Positions 33,026 through 42,153 of a stretch of DNA of 64,000 nt are shown in pieces. Made by a program: the position numbers and the translations under genes. Origin of the DNA: Pseudomonas indica NBRC 103045 (lineage in GTDB: Bacteria > Pseudomonadota > Gammaproteobacteria > Pseudomonadales > Pseudomonadaceae); assembly GCF_002091635.1 (NCBI RefSeq), contig NZ_BDAC01000025.1, positions 1 to 64,000 of the forward strand, written 5' to 3'. The notes under the pieces are model-generated. The model saw nothing but the letters and a program-made list of their open reading frames with translations, was not told the origin of the DNA and searched no databases. The first letter of the stretch is position 1; every line of letters starts with the position of its first letter.

Positions 33026-34117
33026 TCAAAGCTGCCCCAATACCGGAGTAGCCACACGCACGCCGGCGTTCTGAGCGCGGTGGCGCAGCAGGTGGTCCAT
33101 CAGCACGATGGCCATCATCGCCTCGGCGATGGGCGTGGCGCGGATGCCGACGCACGGGTCGTGGCGGCCCTTGGTGATCACCTCCACCGGGTTACCGTGG
33201 ATGTCGATGGAACGGCCGGGCGTGGTGATGCTGGAAGTCGGCTTAAGCGCCAAGTGAGCGACGATCGGCTGGCCGGAGGAAATGCCGCCGAGGATGCCGC
33301 CAGCGTTGTTGCTGAGGAAACCTTCCGGGGTCAGCTCGTCGCGGTGTTCGGTACCACGCTGCGACACGCTGGCGAAGCCGGCGCCGATCTCCACGCCCTT
33401 CACGGCGTTGATGCTCATCAGTGCGTGGGCCAGCTCGGCATCGAGACGGTCGAAAATCGGCTCGCCAAGCCCCGGTGGCACGCCTTCGGCGATCACGGTG
33501 ATCTTCGCGCCGACCGAATCCTGGTCGCGGCGCAGTTGGTCCATGTACGCCTCCAGCTCCGCCACCTTGTCCGGGTCGGGGCTGAAGAAGGCGTTCTGCT
33601 CGACGCTGTCCCAGGTCTTGAACGGAATCTCGATCGGCCCGAGCTGGCTCATGAAGCCGCGCACCTGGATGCCCTGGGTCGCCAGGTATTTCTTGGCGAT
33701 GGCGCCGGCAGCCACGCGCATGGCGGTCTCGCGCGCCGAGGAACGGCCACCGCCACGGTAGTCGCGGATGCCGTACTTGTGGTGGTAGGTGTAGTCGGCG
33801 TGGGCCGGGCGGAACAGGTCCTTGATCGCCGAGTAGTCCTTGGACTTCTGGTCGGTGTTACGGATCAGCAGGCCGATGGCGCAGCCGGTGGTCTTGCCTT
33901 CGAACACGCCGGAAAGGATTTCCACCACATCGTCTTCCTGGCGCTGGGTGGTATGGCGGCTGGTGCCCGGCTTGCGGCGATCGAGGTCGCGCTGCATGTC
34001 TTCCAGCGACAGCTCCAGCCCCGGCGGGCAGCCGTCGACGATGGCGACCAGGGCCGGACCATGGCTCTCGCCAGCGGTGGTGACGGTGAAAAGCTTGCCG
34101 TAGGTATTGCCGGACAT
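33026..34117 (-). CDS. aroC: Chorismate synthase
   Basis: 363 residues starting [29 protein letters not shown]. Family signatures include [47 protein letters not shown] and GHSDEL-like RGTEHRDEL. It makes chorismate from EPSP with reduced FMN, the last step of the shikimate pathway. Length matches. Upstream of the MFS-mtnBDC block on the same strand, separated by the heptad repeats. Confidence 0.97.
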   Translation of the reverse strand: MSGNTYGKLFTVTTAGESHGPALVAIVDGCPPGLELSLEDMQRDLDRRKPGTSRHTTQRQEDDVVEILSGVFEGKTTGCAIGLLIRNTDQKSKDYSAIKDLFRPAHADYTYHHKYGIRDYRGGGRSSARETAMRVAAGAIAKKYLATQGIQVRGFMSQLGPIEIPFKTWDSVEQNAFFSPDPDKVAELEAYMDQLRRDQDSVGAKITVIAEGVPPGLGEPIFDRLDAELAHALMSINAVKGVEIGAGFASVSQRGTEHRDELTPEGFLSNNAGGILGGISSGQPIVAHLALKPTSSITTPGRSIDIHGNPVEVITKGRHDPCVGIRATPIAEAMMAIVLMDHLLRHRAQNAGVRVATPVLGQL

Positions 34118-34246
34118 GCACGCGCTCCGCGGAAAATGGGCCTCGATGAAGGGCGAGCAGTATACTCGCGCCCTCCCGCCAGTTCATCCTTCGAACGTTA
34201 TGCGGGCCGGCGCGTCCAATCCATTCCTCGTTACAGTAGTCCATCC

Positions 34247-35194
34247 ATGCTGCGAGTCATCGCCTTGCTCATTTCCCTTGCCGGTACCAGCGTCCAGGCC
34301 CAAACACTCCTGCACCGCCCGATGAACCTGGACACCGGCAGCGGTGTGCTGGAAGGCAGCCTGCTGCTGCCGAAAAGCGACGAACCGGTACCCGTCGCCC
34401 TGTTGATCGCCGGCTCCGGCCCCACCGACCGCGACGGCAACAACCCCATGGGCCGCAACGACAGCCTCAAGCGCCTGGCCCAGGGCCTCGCCGCCAAGGG
34501 CATCGCCAGCCTGCGCTACGACAAGCGCGGCATCGCCGCCAGCCAACCCGCCGCCCCCGACGAGCGCACCCTCAGCGTGGAGCGCTACGTGGACGATGCG
34601 GTGGCCTGGGGGCAACGGCTCAAGGCCGACCCGCGCTTCGACCGGCTGATCCTCATCGGCCACAGCGAAGGCGCCCTGATCGCCAGCCTGGCGGCGCAAC
34701 GCGCCGGGGCCGATGCGCTGGTGTCCATCGCCGGCAGCGGACGCCCCATCGACCAGGTCCTGCGCACCCAGTTGGAAAGCCGCCTGCCCCCACCACTGCT
34801 GGCCTACAGCGAGGCGCTGATCGCCGAACTCAAGGCCGGCCGCCGCCACGAGCAGGTGCCGGACGCGTTGCAGGTGCTGTTCCGTCCCAGCGTGCAGCCT
34901 TACCTGATCTCGCTGTTCCACCAGGACCCGACCGCCGCCTTCTCGCGCCTGCGCATTCCTGCGCTGATCGTCCAGGGCAGCCACGACCTGCAGGTCGGCC
35001 TTGCCGATGCCGAAGCACTGCATGCGGTCAAGCCGGACGCCGAACTGGCGGTGATCGAGGGCATGAACCATGTGCTGCGCATCGTCCCGGCCGAGGCCGC
35101 CCAACAACTGCCCTCCTACCACGAACCGCAGCGTCCCCTGGCGCGGGCACTGGTCGAGCGAATCGCCGCGTTCATCGAAAAAACTGGCGCATAG
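34247..35194 (+). CDS. Secreted alpha/beta hydrolase
   Basis: 315 residues. A signal peptide (LRVIALLISLAGTSVQA) is followed by an alpha/beta hydrolase with oxyanion loop LIAGSGPTDRDGNN, nucleophile motif LIGHSEGALIAS (Ser), Asp in IVQGSHDLQVG and His in EGMNHVLR. Probably a periplasmic esterase; substrate unknown. It is divergent from aroC. The ribosome site is weak. Confidence 0.87.
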   Translation: MLRVIALLISLAGTSVQAQTLLHRPMNLDTGSGVLEGSLLLPKSDEPVPVALLIAGSGPTDRDGNNPMGRNDSLKRLAQGLAAKGIASLRYDKRGIAASQPAAPDERTLSVERYVDDAVAWGQRLKADPRFDRLILIGHSEGALIASLAAQRAGADALVSIAGSGRPIDQVLRTQLESRLPPPLLAYSEALIAELKAGRRHEQVPDALQVLFRPSVQPYLISLFHQDPTAAFSRLRIPALIVQGSHDLQVGLADAEALHAVKPDAELAVIEGMNHVLRIVPAEAAQQLPSYHEPQRPLARALVERIAAFIEKTGA

Positions 35195-35287
35195 CTATCA
35201 TTCAGTCAGAGCAGAATCGGACGATATACAGGGCAAGAAAGCGCCGCCGTGCGCGTTTCGTTGCGCATGGGCCACCGGACATTGGCG

Positions 35288-36067
35288 ATGATCGACTCAG
35301 CGACTCCACCGACCACTCTCGAAGAAGAAGCCCCGAAGGCCCATCCGTGGGCGGACCTGGGGCCGGAGCACTTCTACCTGCTGCGTCTGGCGCCCCTCGC
35401 CACCGACCGCGTCACCGGCCCCCGCCCTCTGCGCTTCGTGCAGTTCGGCCGGGTGGAGCGCCACAGCCGTGAACAGAGCCTGCTGCGCCTGAGCATCCAA
35501 TTGCCCGGCCAGCGCCTGCGCAAGGAACAGAACCTCCTGGAGGTCTGGGCGGATCACCGCAGCAAGGAGGTCCGCTTCGGCGCCGACAGCGGCCTGCAGA
35601 TCGAACCGTTGAACCGTGGCCTGGGCCGTTTCCTGATGGCCCAGGGCATCCTTTGGGCCAAGCGGCGCTGGGCGCACTACCAGGTCGAAGGCGGTGCTCT
35701 GTCGGTGAAGGACGTGCTGAATGAAGATGCCCGCCTGCGCCGCGACCACTTCCTCCGTGCCCAGGGTTTCGAAGTGAACTACCAGGACGCGCAGTTGCTC
35801 AAGGCAAGCTACGGCGCGCCCCAGGTCGGCGTCCTGCACAGCGAGTGGAATCAGGAAAAGGTGCAGTTGCTCGGCATGCTGGACGTCGCCGCCATGCTGC
35901 AACAGGCCGACCAGGCCATGCGTGAGCAGGAGTCCAGCATCCGTAAGCTGCAGGAGCGTGTCGCCCTGCTCAAGCGCGAGGACAGCACCCTGCGCTTCAG
36001 CATCGCCTGCCTGGTGGCATTCGCCCTGTTCCAGGCCGGCCTGCTGATCTGGATCGCGACGCGCTGA
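35288..36067 (+). CDS. Hypothetical protein with C-terminal coiled coil and membrane anchor
   Basis: 259 residues from MIDSATPPTTLEEE. A globular basic N-terminal region (to about 190) has no recognised fold. It is followed by a coiled coil (AAMLQQADQAMREQESSIRK onward) and a single C-terminal helix (FSIACLVAFALFQAGLLIW), giving a tail-anchored layout with the bulk in the cytoplasm. An earlier in-frame ATG at 35249 is possible. It is followed after 79 bases, convergently, by prmB. Confidence 0.75.
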   Translation: MIDSATPPTTLEEEAPKAHPWADLGPEHFYLLRLAPLATDRVTGPRPLRFVQFGRVERHSREQSLLRLSIQLPGQRLRKEQNLLEVWADHRSKEVRFGADSGLQIEPLNRGLGRFLMAQGILWAKRRWAHYQVEGGALSVKDVLNEDARLRRDHFLRAQGFEVNYQDAQLLKASYGAPQVGVLHSEWNQEKVQLLGMLDVAAMLQQADQAMREQESSIRKLQERVALLKREDSTLRFSIACLVAFALFQAGLLIWIATR

Positions 36068-36083
36068 AATCCCTTGATTCGGA

Positions 36084-36097
36084 TGCCCCTGCGGGGG
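36084..36097. terminator. Short GC hairpin between convergent genes
   Basis: GCCCC-TGCG-GGGGC lies 16 bases after the stop at 36067. There is no clear T run. Weak candidate. Confidence 0.35.
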
Positions 36098-36146
36098 CGA
36101 CTTCACTGTTTTGGAAACGCCTCCAATCGCAAGCTGAGCATCTACC

Positions 36147-37067
36147 TCAAGCTTTCACCCGCGACTTGAACAGCGCCTGATGCTCCCGGCATTGCGCGGC
36201 GGCGAGGAGGAACACGCCGTGACCGCCGCGCTCGAACTCCAGCCAGGTGAAGTCCACCTCGGGGTACAGCGCCTCGACATGCACCTGGCTGTTGCCCACC
36301 TCGACGATCAGCAAGCCTTTCTCGGTCAAGTGGTCGGCCGCCTCGGCCAGCATGCGCCGCACCAGATCCAGGCCGTCATCGCCACAGGCCAGCCCCATCG
36401 CCGGTTCGTGGTGATACTCCTCGGGCATGTCGGCGAAGTCTTCGGCATCCACATAGGGCGGGTTGGACACGATCAGGTCGAAGCGCTGGCCTGGCAGCCC
36501 GCCGAAACCGTCGCCTTGCACGGCGTAGACGCGCTCTTCCAGGCCATGCCGCTCGATGTTCAGGTTGGCTACTTCCAGCGCCTCGAAGGACAGGTCGGCC
36601 AGCACCACTTCGGCCTGGGGAAATTCGTAGGCGCAGGCGATGCCGATGCAGCCCGAGCCGGTGCAGAGATCGAGAATCCTCGCCGGCTCCTGAGCCAGCC
36701 AGGGCTGGAAGTGTTGCTCGATCAGTTCGGCGATGGGCGAGCGGGGAATCAGCACGCGCTCGTCGACCACGAACGGCAGTCCGCAGAACCAAGCCTCGCC
36801 GAGCAGGTAGGCGGTCGGCACCCGCTCTTCGATACGCCGCCGCAGCAGCCCCTGCAGATGGTCGCGCTCATCGTCCTCGAGACGACAGTCGAGGTAGCTG
36901 TCGGCGATTTCCCAAGGCAGGTGCAGGGCTCCCAGCACCAACTGACGCGCCTCGTCCCAGGCATTGTCGGTGCCATGGCCGAAATACAGCCCTTCGGCAT
37001 GGAAACGGCTGACGGCCCAGCGGATGTGGTCGCGCAGGCTGCGCAGGCGGGAAACGGGTTGGCTCAC
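36147..37067 (-). CDS. prmB: Ribosomal protein L3 N5-glutamine methyltransferase
   Basis: 306 residues. The SAM motif is [17 protein letters not shown] (131-147) and the glutamine-binding motif NPPYVD (202-207). The N-terminal helical domain distinguishes PrmB from Prm[20 protein letters not shown] followed by [16 protein letters not shown]. It methylates Gln150 of ribosomal protein L3 in E. coli. In P. aeruginosa it lies near aroC, as I remember. Confidence 0.93.
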   Translation of the reverse strand: MSQPVSRLRSLRDHIRWAVSRFHAEGLYFGHGTDNAWDEARQLVLGALHLPWEIADSYLDCRLEDDERDHLQGLLRRRIEERVPTAYLLGEAWFCGLPFVVDERVLIPRSPIAELIEQHFQPWLAQEPARILDLCTGSGCIGIACAYEFPQAEVVLADLSFEALEVANLNIERHGLEERVYAVQGDGFGGLPGQRFDLIVSNPPYVDAEDFADMPEEYHHEPAMGLACGDDGLDLVRRMLAEAADHLTEKGLLIVEVGNSQVHVEALYPEVDFTWLEFERGGHGVFLLAAAQCREHQALFKSRVKA

Positions 37068-37241
37068 GAATGTACTCCGGCGAAAGAAGACGGCAGTTTA
37101 GCCGATGCCTCGGAGGCGGCGCATCGCCATAAAAAAACGCCGCAATCCTCCGCAAGTATCAGTGCCGGAGCGATTGCCGCCTCGTTATACTTTGCAACGA
37201 TTTCTTAACCCTTCCCATCCCTTTGAATCTGGAACCCCTGA

Positions 37242-38531
37242 ATGGTCATCGAACCCTTCTCGCTGACGGGCTTGCTCGTTCTGGCGATATTCCTTATTGG
37301 AATGACGCTTATCGTTTTTGAAGCACAATTGGAAATGGATAAGTTCAAGCCGGCCATGTTCATGATGTCCGGTCTGGTCGTGATCGGCGCCCACTACGCC
37401 CTCAACGACCCCAACGGCTTCAAGTATTTCCTGCACGCCCAGGAGGAAACCAAGGGCGAATTGTTCGGCCTGATCGCCTTCATGGCGTTCATGTGGATGA
37501 TCGTCGAGCTGCTCAACGAGCGGAACGTGTTCACCGCGCTGAACGGCTTCCTGCTGCGCAAGGGCCTGGGCGCCAAAGGCATGTTCTGGGCCACCGGCGC
37601 ACTGTCCGCCCTGCTCTCTCCGTTCATCAACAACTTCACCACGGCGATGATCTTCGGCAACTCGGTGAAGAACATCTCGGTGAACCAGCGCTACACCCAC
37701 GTGGCGCTGTGCAACATCGTGGTGGCGTCCAACAGCGGTGTGTGGTTCCTCGGTACTTCCACCAGCCTCATGGTGCTGCTGGCCGGCAAGATCAGCATCG
37801 CCGGCCTGCTGCTGTTGATCCCCTCGTCGCTGATCGGCTGGCTGCTGTTCGCCGCCACGCTGCACTTCTTCTACCTGCGCGGCGTCAACGGCGGCGACCT
37901 GATCCGCGTGGCCGATCAGCAGGACTCGGCGATCAAGCCGGGCGGCAGGGGGCTGGCGCTGGTCGGGCTCATCGCCATCGTCGGCGCGGTGCTCTGCAAC
38001 ATCCTGCTGAAGGTGGGCATCGAGTTCTCCATCGGCATCGGCCTGGGCATCGTTGCCCTCTATGCCTGGCTGCTGACGCACCGGGGCATCGAGCTGCCGT
38101 GGCAGGACCAATTGCAGAAGGTGGAGTGGAACGCCCTGCTGTTCTTCATCGGCATCATCACTTCGGTCGCCTGCCTCAACCATGTGGGCTGGCTCTCCTA
38201 TATCTCCCGGCTGTTCGAGCTGATGTCGCCGACCTCGGTGAACGTCATCCTCGGCGTCATCTCGGGCGTGATGGATAACGTACCGGTGGAAGCCGCGGCG
38301 CTGATGTCCAACCCGCAACTCGGTCTCGACCAGTGGGCGCTGAACGCCCTGATGGTCGGCATCGGCGGTTCGATCACGGTGGTGGGTTCCGCCGCCGGCG
38401 TGATGGCCATGACACTGGACAAGAGCTACAGCTTCGGCGTGCACTTCAAGTTCCTGCCGGCGATCCTAGTCAACTTCTTCGGCTCGCTGGGCGTCTGGTA
38501 CCTGCAATTCCAGATTTTCGGCCTCTACTGA
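37242..38531 (+). CDS. nhaD: Na+/H+ antiporter NhaD
   Basis: 429 residues, about 12 transmembrane helices, with conserved blocks LLSPFINNFTTAMIFGNSVKN, VASNSGVWFLGTSTSLMVL and GVISGVMDNVPVEAAAL of the NhaD/ion-transporter superfamily. It exchanges sodium or lithium for protons at the inner membrane. Transcribed alone, divergent from prmB, and ended by a strong hairpin. Confidence 0.92.
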   Translation: MVIEPFSLTGLLVLAIFLIGMTLIVFEAQLEMDKFKPAMFMMSGLVVIGAHYALNDPNGFKYFLHAQEETKGELFGLIAFMAFMWMIVELLNERNVFTALNGFLLRKGLGAKGMFWATGALSALLSPFINNFTTAMIFGNSVKNISVNQRYTHVALCNIVVASNSGVWFLGTSTSLMVLLAGKISIAGLLLLIPSSLIGWLLFAATLHFFYLRGVNGGDLIRVADQQDSAIKPGGRGLALVGLIAIVGAVLCNILLKVGIEFSIGIGLGIVALYAWLLTHRGIELPWQDQLQKVEWNALLFFIGIITSVACLNHVGWLSYISRLFELMSPTSVNVILGVISGVMDNVPVEAAALMSNPQLGLDQWALNALMVGIGGSITVVGSAAGVMAMTLDKSYSFGVHFKFLPAILVNFFGSLGVWYLQFQIFGLY

Positions 38532-38537
38532 GCCAGA

Positions 38538-38562
38538 GGCGCCCGGGGCACACCCGGGCGCC
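38538..38562. terminator. Perfect 10-bp hairpin between nhaD and a small gene
   Basis: GGCGCCCGGG pairs with CCCGGGCGCC around a 5-base loop, 6 bases after the nhaD stop and 5 bases from the stop of the convergent small gene. It may serve both; no T run is seen. Confidence 0.6.
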
Positions 38563-38567
38563 GCTCC

Positions 38568-38666
38568 CTAGTCCGACCCGCGTCGCAGTTCGCGAATCAC
38601 CGCAATGGCGATCGCCACGGCGAACAGCAGCCAGAAATGGGCGGAAAGCTCGCTGAAATAAGACAT
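38568..38666 (-). CDS. Very small single-span membrane protein (32 aa)
   Basis: MSYFSELSAHFWLLFAVAIA, then IAVIRELRRGSD: one hydrophobic helix and a basic tail. The ribosome site AAGGAG sits 5 bases before the ATG at 38666, which is good support for such a short gene. It lies between nhaD and the LysR regulator gene. Function unknown. Confidence 0.55.
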   Translation of the reverse strand: MSYFSELSAHFWLLFAVAIAIAVIRELRRGSD

Positions 38667-38714
38667 CGCAACTCCTTTTGCTTCGGCGCCCGGCTCCTCC
38701 GGACGGCTTCCCTA

Positions 38715-39587
38715 TTATCCGTCGCCGCGCAACAGCGCCGTCGACGTCTCCAGACTGGCCCACAGCCAATCGCTGACGGCCTTGACCCGGCCGGTATGAC
38801 GCAGCTCCGCATGGCTGAGCAGCCATAGCTCACGATGCAGGACCGGCTCTTCGCTCAGCCGCTTCAGCCCCATCGCCTCGCCGACCAGGCAGGGCAGCAA
38901 CGCCAGCCCACAGCCCTCCCGGCAGGCGGCCGCCAGATTGCTCAGGCGCACCCGTGGCGGCCGACCGTTCAGCAATCGCTCCAGCCACTGCATTTCTGGC
39001 AGATGACGCAGGCTCTCGTCGTAGCCCAGCCAGGGCATCCGCGGCCAACCCTCGCTCGGGCAGTCTTCCAACCCGGGGCCGGCAAACACAGCGTAGCCCA
39101 CCTCGCCCGCCTTGCGCATGACCAGCGCACTGTCCTGGCTGGGACGGCCCAGGCGTAGCGCCAGGTCCGCTTCGCGCCGGGTGAAGGAGAGGTTGCGATT
39201 GCTGCCCACCAGTTCGAGATCGAGCTGCGGGTACGCCTCCAGCAATGTCGGCAGTCGCGGGATCAGCCAGTGGCTGAACATGAACTCCACCGAGGTCAGC
39301 CGTACCGTTCCGGACAGGCGGCCCTGCTCGGCCTGCACATCCTGTAGCAGCTCGCGCATCTCCCCGACGAGCACCGCTGCACGGGACAGCGCGGCCTCTC
39401 CGGCATCGGTCGGCCAGTAGCGGCCGCCTTCGCGGACGAACAGCGTCGCCTTCAACGCCCGCTCGGCCGCCGCCAGACGACGGCCGACCGTCGTCGCATC
39501 CACCGCCAGTTCGCGGCCGGCACCGGCCAGGCTGCCGTGGCGGGCCAGGGCCAGCAGCAGCGGTATGTCGTTCCAGTCGAAAGTCAT
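38715..39587 (-). CDS. LysR-family transcriptional regulator
   Basis: 290 residues. The N-terminal winged helix-turn-helix is LLALARHGSLAGAGRELAVDATTVGRRLAAAE (residues 10-41), then the substrate-binding domain with SVEFMFSHWLIPRLPTLLEAYPQLDLEL. It is divergent from the first isochorismatase-like gene by 102 bases, and two matching palindromes lie between them, so it probably controls that pair and itself. Inducer unknown. Confidence 0.9.
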   Translation of the reverse strand: MTFDWNDIPLLLALARHGSLAGAGRELAVDATTVGRRLAAAERALKATLFVREGGRYWPTDAGEAALSRAAVLVGEMRELLQDVQAEQGRLSGTVRLTSVEFMFSHWLIPRLPTLLEAYPQLDLELVGSNRNLSFTRREADLALRLGRPSQDSALVMRKAGEVGYAVFAGPGLEDCPSEGWPRMPWLGYDESLRHLPEMQWLERLLNGRPPRVRLSNLAAACREGCGLALLPCLVGEAMGLKRLSEEPVLHRELWLLSHAELRHTGRVKAVSDWLWASLETSTALLRGDG

Positions 39588-39594
39588 CGCAACC

Positions 39595-39650
39595 CTGCAT
39601 TCTTGCAGCTCAAGTCGGCAAGCATAGCGGTTTCCACTGCATCTACGCAG
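39595..39650. promoter_or_regulatory. Paired palindromes, probable LysR operator
   Basis: CTGCATTCTTGCAG at 39595-39608 and CTGCATCTACGCAG at 39637-39650, identical in CTGCAT..T..GCAG, have centres exactly 42 bases apart (four helical turns). They lie between divergent lysR and isochorismatase-like genes, the classic position for a LysR dimer pair. A TACAGAAT -10-like sequence follows at once. Confidence 0.65.
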
Positions 39651-39689
39651 CTACAGAATAGGGCCATCAACCCAACGGAGTGCTTCCCC

Positions 39690-40283
39690 ATGTCCCACCC
39701 GAGTCTTTTCCAACTGAGCGGCCTCGGCTACCCGCCCGCCGGCCTGAACGACGCGACCCTGCTGATCATCGACGCCCAGGAAGAGTACCGCAGCGGCGAC
39801 CTCGCCCTGCCGGGCCTGCAGCCCGCGCTGGCGGAAATCGCCACGCTGCTGGAACGGGCCCGCGCTGCCGGCACCCCGGTCGTCCACGTCCGGCACCTGG
39901 GGATTCCCGGCGGCCTGTTCGATCCGGAAGGTCCGCGCGGTGCCATACTCGCCGAGTTGACGCCCACGGCGAACGAAACGGTGGTCACCAAGCGGCTGCC
40001 CAACGCCTTCGCCGGGACCGAGCTGCATCCCCTGCTCGGCGAACTTGGCCGGCGTAACCTGATCGTCTGCGGTTTCATGAGCCATATGTGCGTGAGCAGC
40101 ACCGTCCGGGTCGCCAAGGACCTCGGCTACCGCTGCACCCTGGTCGACAGTGCCTGTGCCACCCGCCCGCTCGTTGGCCTGGATGGCGTGATGGACGCAA
40201 CGATCCTGCACCGCGCCGCGATGACCGCACTGGCCGACAACTTCGCCGTGATCGTGCCGACAGCGGACGATCTGCCGGCGTGA
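39690..40283 (+). CDS. Isochorismatase-family cysteine hydrolase
   Basis: 197 residues with the triad of the family: Asp29 (LLIIDAQEEYRSG), Lys101 (VTKRLPNAF) and Cys134 (GFMSHMCVSSTVRVA). Such proteins hydrolyse amides or vinyl ethers (nicotinamidase, isochorismatase and relatives); the substrate is not evident. It starts with MSHPSLFQLSG and is followed by a paralogue after 150 bases. Probably regulated by the divergent LysR protein. Confidence 0.88.
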   Translation: MSHPSLFQLSGLGYPPAGLNDATLLIIDAQEEYRSGDLALPGLQPALAEIATLLERARAAGTPVVHVRHLGIPGGLFDPEGPRGAILAELTPTANETVVTKRLPNAFAGTELHPLLGELGRRNLIVCGFMSHMCVSSTVRVAKDLGYRCTLVDSACATRPLVGLDGVMDATILHRAAMTALADNFAVIVPTADDLPA

Positions 40284-40397
40284 TCCCCCCGCGCCCGCCA
40301 GCACTGGCGGGCTCGCCAGACGCATTCCTCAGCCTCGGAAAGAGACCCGGTCGCGGTGAGATGTGCAGGGACGGTTCACATCCGGCGTCGGCGGGGC

Positions 40398-40415
40398 GAC
40401 AATTGGCACATTGTC
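40398..40415. promoter_or_regulatory. Perfect inverted repeat before second isochorismatase-like gene
   Basis: GACAAT-TGGCAC-ATTGTC, 18 bases, ends 18 bases before the ATG at 40434, next to the ribosome site GAGGAAACAGCC. It could be a repressor site or an mRNA hairpin limiting translation. It differs from the LysR palindromes upstream of the first paralogue. Confidence 0.5.
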
Positions 40416-40433
40416 ATTTGCGAGGAAACAGCC

Positions 40434-41027
40434 ATGTCCCAGCCGCAAACCATGTTCCAGCTCAGCGGCCGAGGCTATGCGCCCGCCACCCTGAGCAACG
40501 CCACCCTGCTGATCATCGACGCCCAGGAGGAATACCGCAGCGGCGCCCTGGCCCTGCCGGGTCTCGACGCCGCAGCGGCGGAAATCGCCAGCCTGCTCGG
40601 CGCCGCGCGGGCGACCGGCGTCCCGGTGGTCCATGTCCGGCACCTCGGTATCACTGGCGGCCTGTTCGATCCCCAGGGGCCGCGTGGCCAATTCCTGCCC
40701 GAACTCGCGCCGCAACCGGGCGAAGTCGTGGTCGAGAAGCGCCTGCCGAACGCCTTCGCCGGCACGGAGCTGCATGACCGCCTCCAGGCGTTGGGCCACC
40801 TCGACCTGATCGTCTGCGGCTTCATGACCCACTCGAGCATCAGCACCACCGTTCGCGCCTGCAAGGACTATGGTTACCGCTGCACCCTGGTCGACCGCGC
40901 CTGCGCCACGCGCGATCTGCCCAGCCCCGAAGGTGTGATCCAGGCCGACGTCGTGCATCGCATGGAGATGGCAATATTGGCCGATAACTTCGCCACCGTC
41001 GTTCAGCAGGCCAAGGCGCTGATCTGA
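40434..41027 (+). CDS. Isochorismatase-family paralogue lacking the nucleophilic cysteine
   Basis: 197 residues, aligning almost end to end with the preceding gene product (shared LIIDAQEEYRSG, VVHVRHLGI, GGLFDP, KRLPNAFAGTELH). Asp and Lys of the triad are kept, but where the upstream protein has MCVSS this one has SSISTT, so the Cys is Ser135. The enzyme is therefore probably inactive as a cysteine hydrolase or uses altered chemistry. It arose by tandem duplication and has its own upstream inverted repeat. Confidence 0.88.
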   Translation: MSQPQTMFQLSGRGYAPATLSNATLLIIDAQEEYRSGALALPGLDAAAAEIASLLGAARATGVPVVHVRHLGITGGLFDPQGPRGQFLPELAPQPGEVVVEKRLPNAFAGTELHDRLQALGHLDLIVCGFMTHSSISTTVRACKDYGYRCTLVDRACATRDLPSPEGVIQADVVHRMEMAILADNFATVVQQAKALI

Positions 41028-41124
41028 AATCGGCGTCGCGGGGCCAGCGAGACCCGTGCGACGCGGCCCGGAACCCCACCCCGGCCCCGCGGGTCTCACC
41101 TCCTTTCCCAAGAGGAAGATCGGA

Positions 41125-41445
41125 ATGAAGTTGTCCGATAGTTACGACGCCCGTCATGTACGTCCGCGCCGACCCGGTCGCTGGCGCTGGCGTTTCGGCG
41201 CGGCCGTTGCGGCACTGCTCGCCACCTTCGGCATCCTGCTGGCGATGGCCGGTGCCGCCACCCTCCTGGGACGTCCGCCGGCGCTCGGCGGGCTCAACGA
41301 CACTCCGACCGATGCCAGCATCCTGTTGGCGCTCGGCTTGTTCCTCCTCTGGTTCGGCATTCTCGCCTGGCGCATTTGCCGGCGCCGGCTGCGCCGCCCG
41401 AGCGACCTGACCCTGGCGCCGCACCTGCTGAAGAAGCGTGGCTGA
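41125..41445 (+). CDS. Small two-span membrane protein
   Basis: 106 residues. A basic N-terminus (RHVRPRRPGRWRWR) is followed by helices at about 25-46 and 65-83 and a basic tail (RICRRRLRRPSDL). AGAGGAAGATC precedes the ATG at 41125. It lies upstream of smr. Function unknown. Confidence 0.7.
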   Translation: MKLSDSYDARHVRPRRPGRWRWRFGAAVAALLATFGILLAMAGAATLLGRPPALGGLNDTPTDASILLALGLFLLWFGILAWRICRRRLRRPSDLTLAPHLLKKRG

Positions 41446-41491
41446 TCCGACCCCGGACGTCGGGTAAACTAGGCCCCTTCGCGGAGGCCCC

Positions 41492-42055
41492 ATGCAAGAC
41501 GACGACAAAGACAATTCCCTTTTCATGTCCGAGATGCGCGGCGTGAAGCCGATCCGACATGATCGCGCCGACACCGGCAAACCCAAGGCCGACCGCCAGC
41601 AGATCGCCCAGCGCCGCCAGGCCGCCACCCTCAAACCGACCTCGACCAAAGTCGATGGCCTGTCCGACCAGTTCGTCATCGACGTCGGCGCCGAAGACGA
41701 GCTCTACTGGGCGCGCGACGGCGTCCAGGAAGGCCAGATGCGCAAGCTCAAGGCTGGCCAGGTCGCCTTCGAAGGCAGCCTGGACCTGCATGGCATGACC
41801 GTGGAAAAGGCCCGGGAAACGCTCTGGGACTTCCTCGCCGAAGCGGCGAAGCTGGAAATCCGTTGCGTGCGGGTCACCCATGGCAAGGCTGCCCGTCTCG
41901 ACGGCAAGCGACCACTGATCAAGAGCCATGTGAACACCTGGTTGCGCCAGCATCCGCAAGTGCTCGGCTTCACCTCCTGCCTGCCCCGGCACGGCGGCAC
42001 CGGCGCGCTCTACGTCCTACTCAAGCGCACCATGCTCGAAGGGCGCGATGAATGA
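41492..42055 (+). CDS. Smr-domain protein
   Basis: 187 residues. The C-terminal Smr domain has SLDLHGMTVEKARETLWDFL (DLHG at 98-101), RVTHGKAARLDGKRPLIKSHVNTWLRQHPQV and GGTGALYVLLKR. Smr domains are related to MutS2 nucleases and cut DNA or RNA; stand-alone forms (SmrA/SmrB) nick DNA or rescue collided ribosomes. GCGGAGGCC precedes the ATG. It lies just upstream of folE. Confidence 0.9.
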   Translation: MQDDDKDNSLFMSEMRGVKPIRHDRADTGKPKADRQQIAQRRQAATLKPTSTKVDGLSDQFVIDVGAEDELYWARDGVQEGQMRKLKAGQVAFEGSLDLHGMTVEKARETLWDFLAEAAKLEIRCVRVTHGKAARLDGKRPLIKSHVNTWLRQHPQVLGFTSCLPRHGGTGALYVLLKRTMLEGRDE

Positions 42056-42153
42056 CGCCCCGGCATGAATGACCGGCCGGCCACCCGCCGCCCTTGCCAG
42101 CGCGCCGCGCGCGCCCTACCCTTCGCGTTTGCGTAACACCCTAGGTCCCATCC

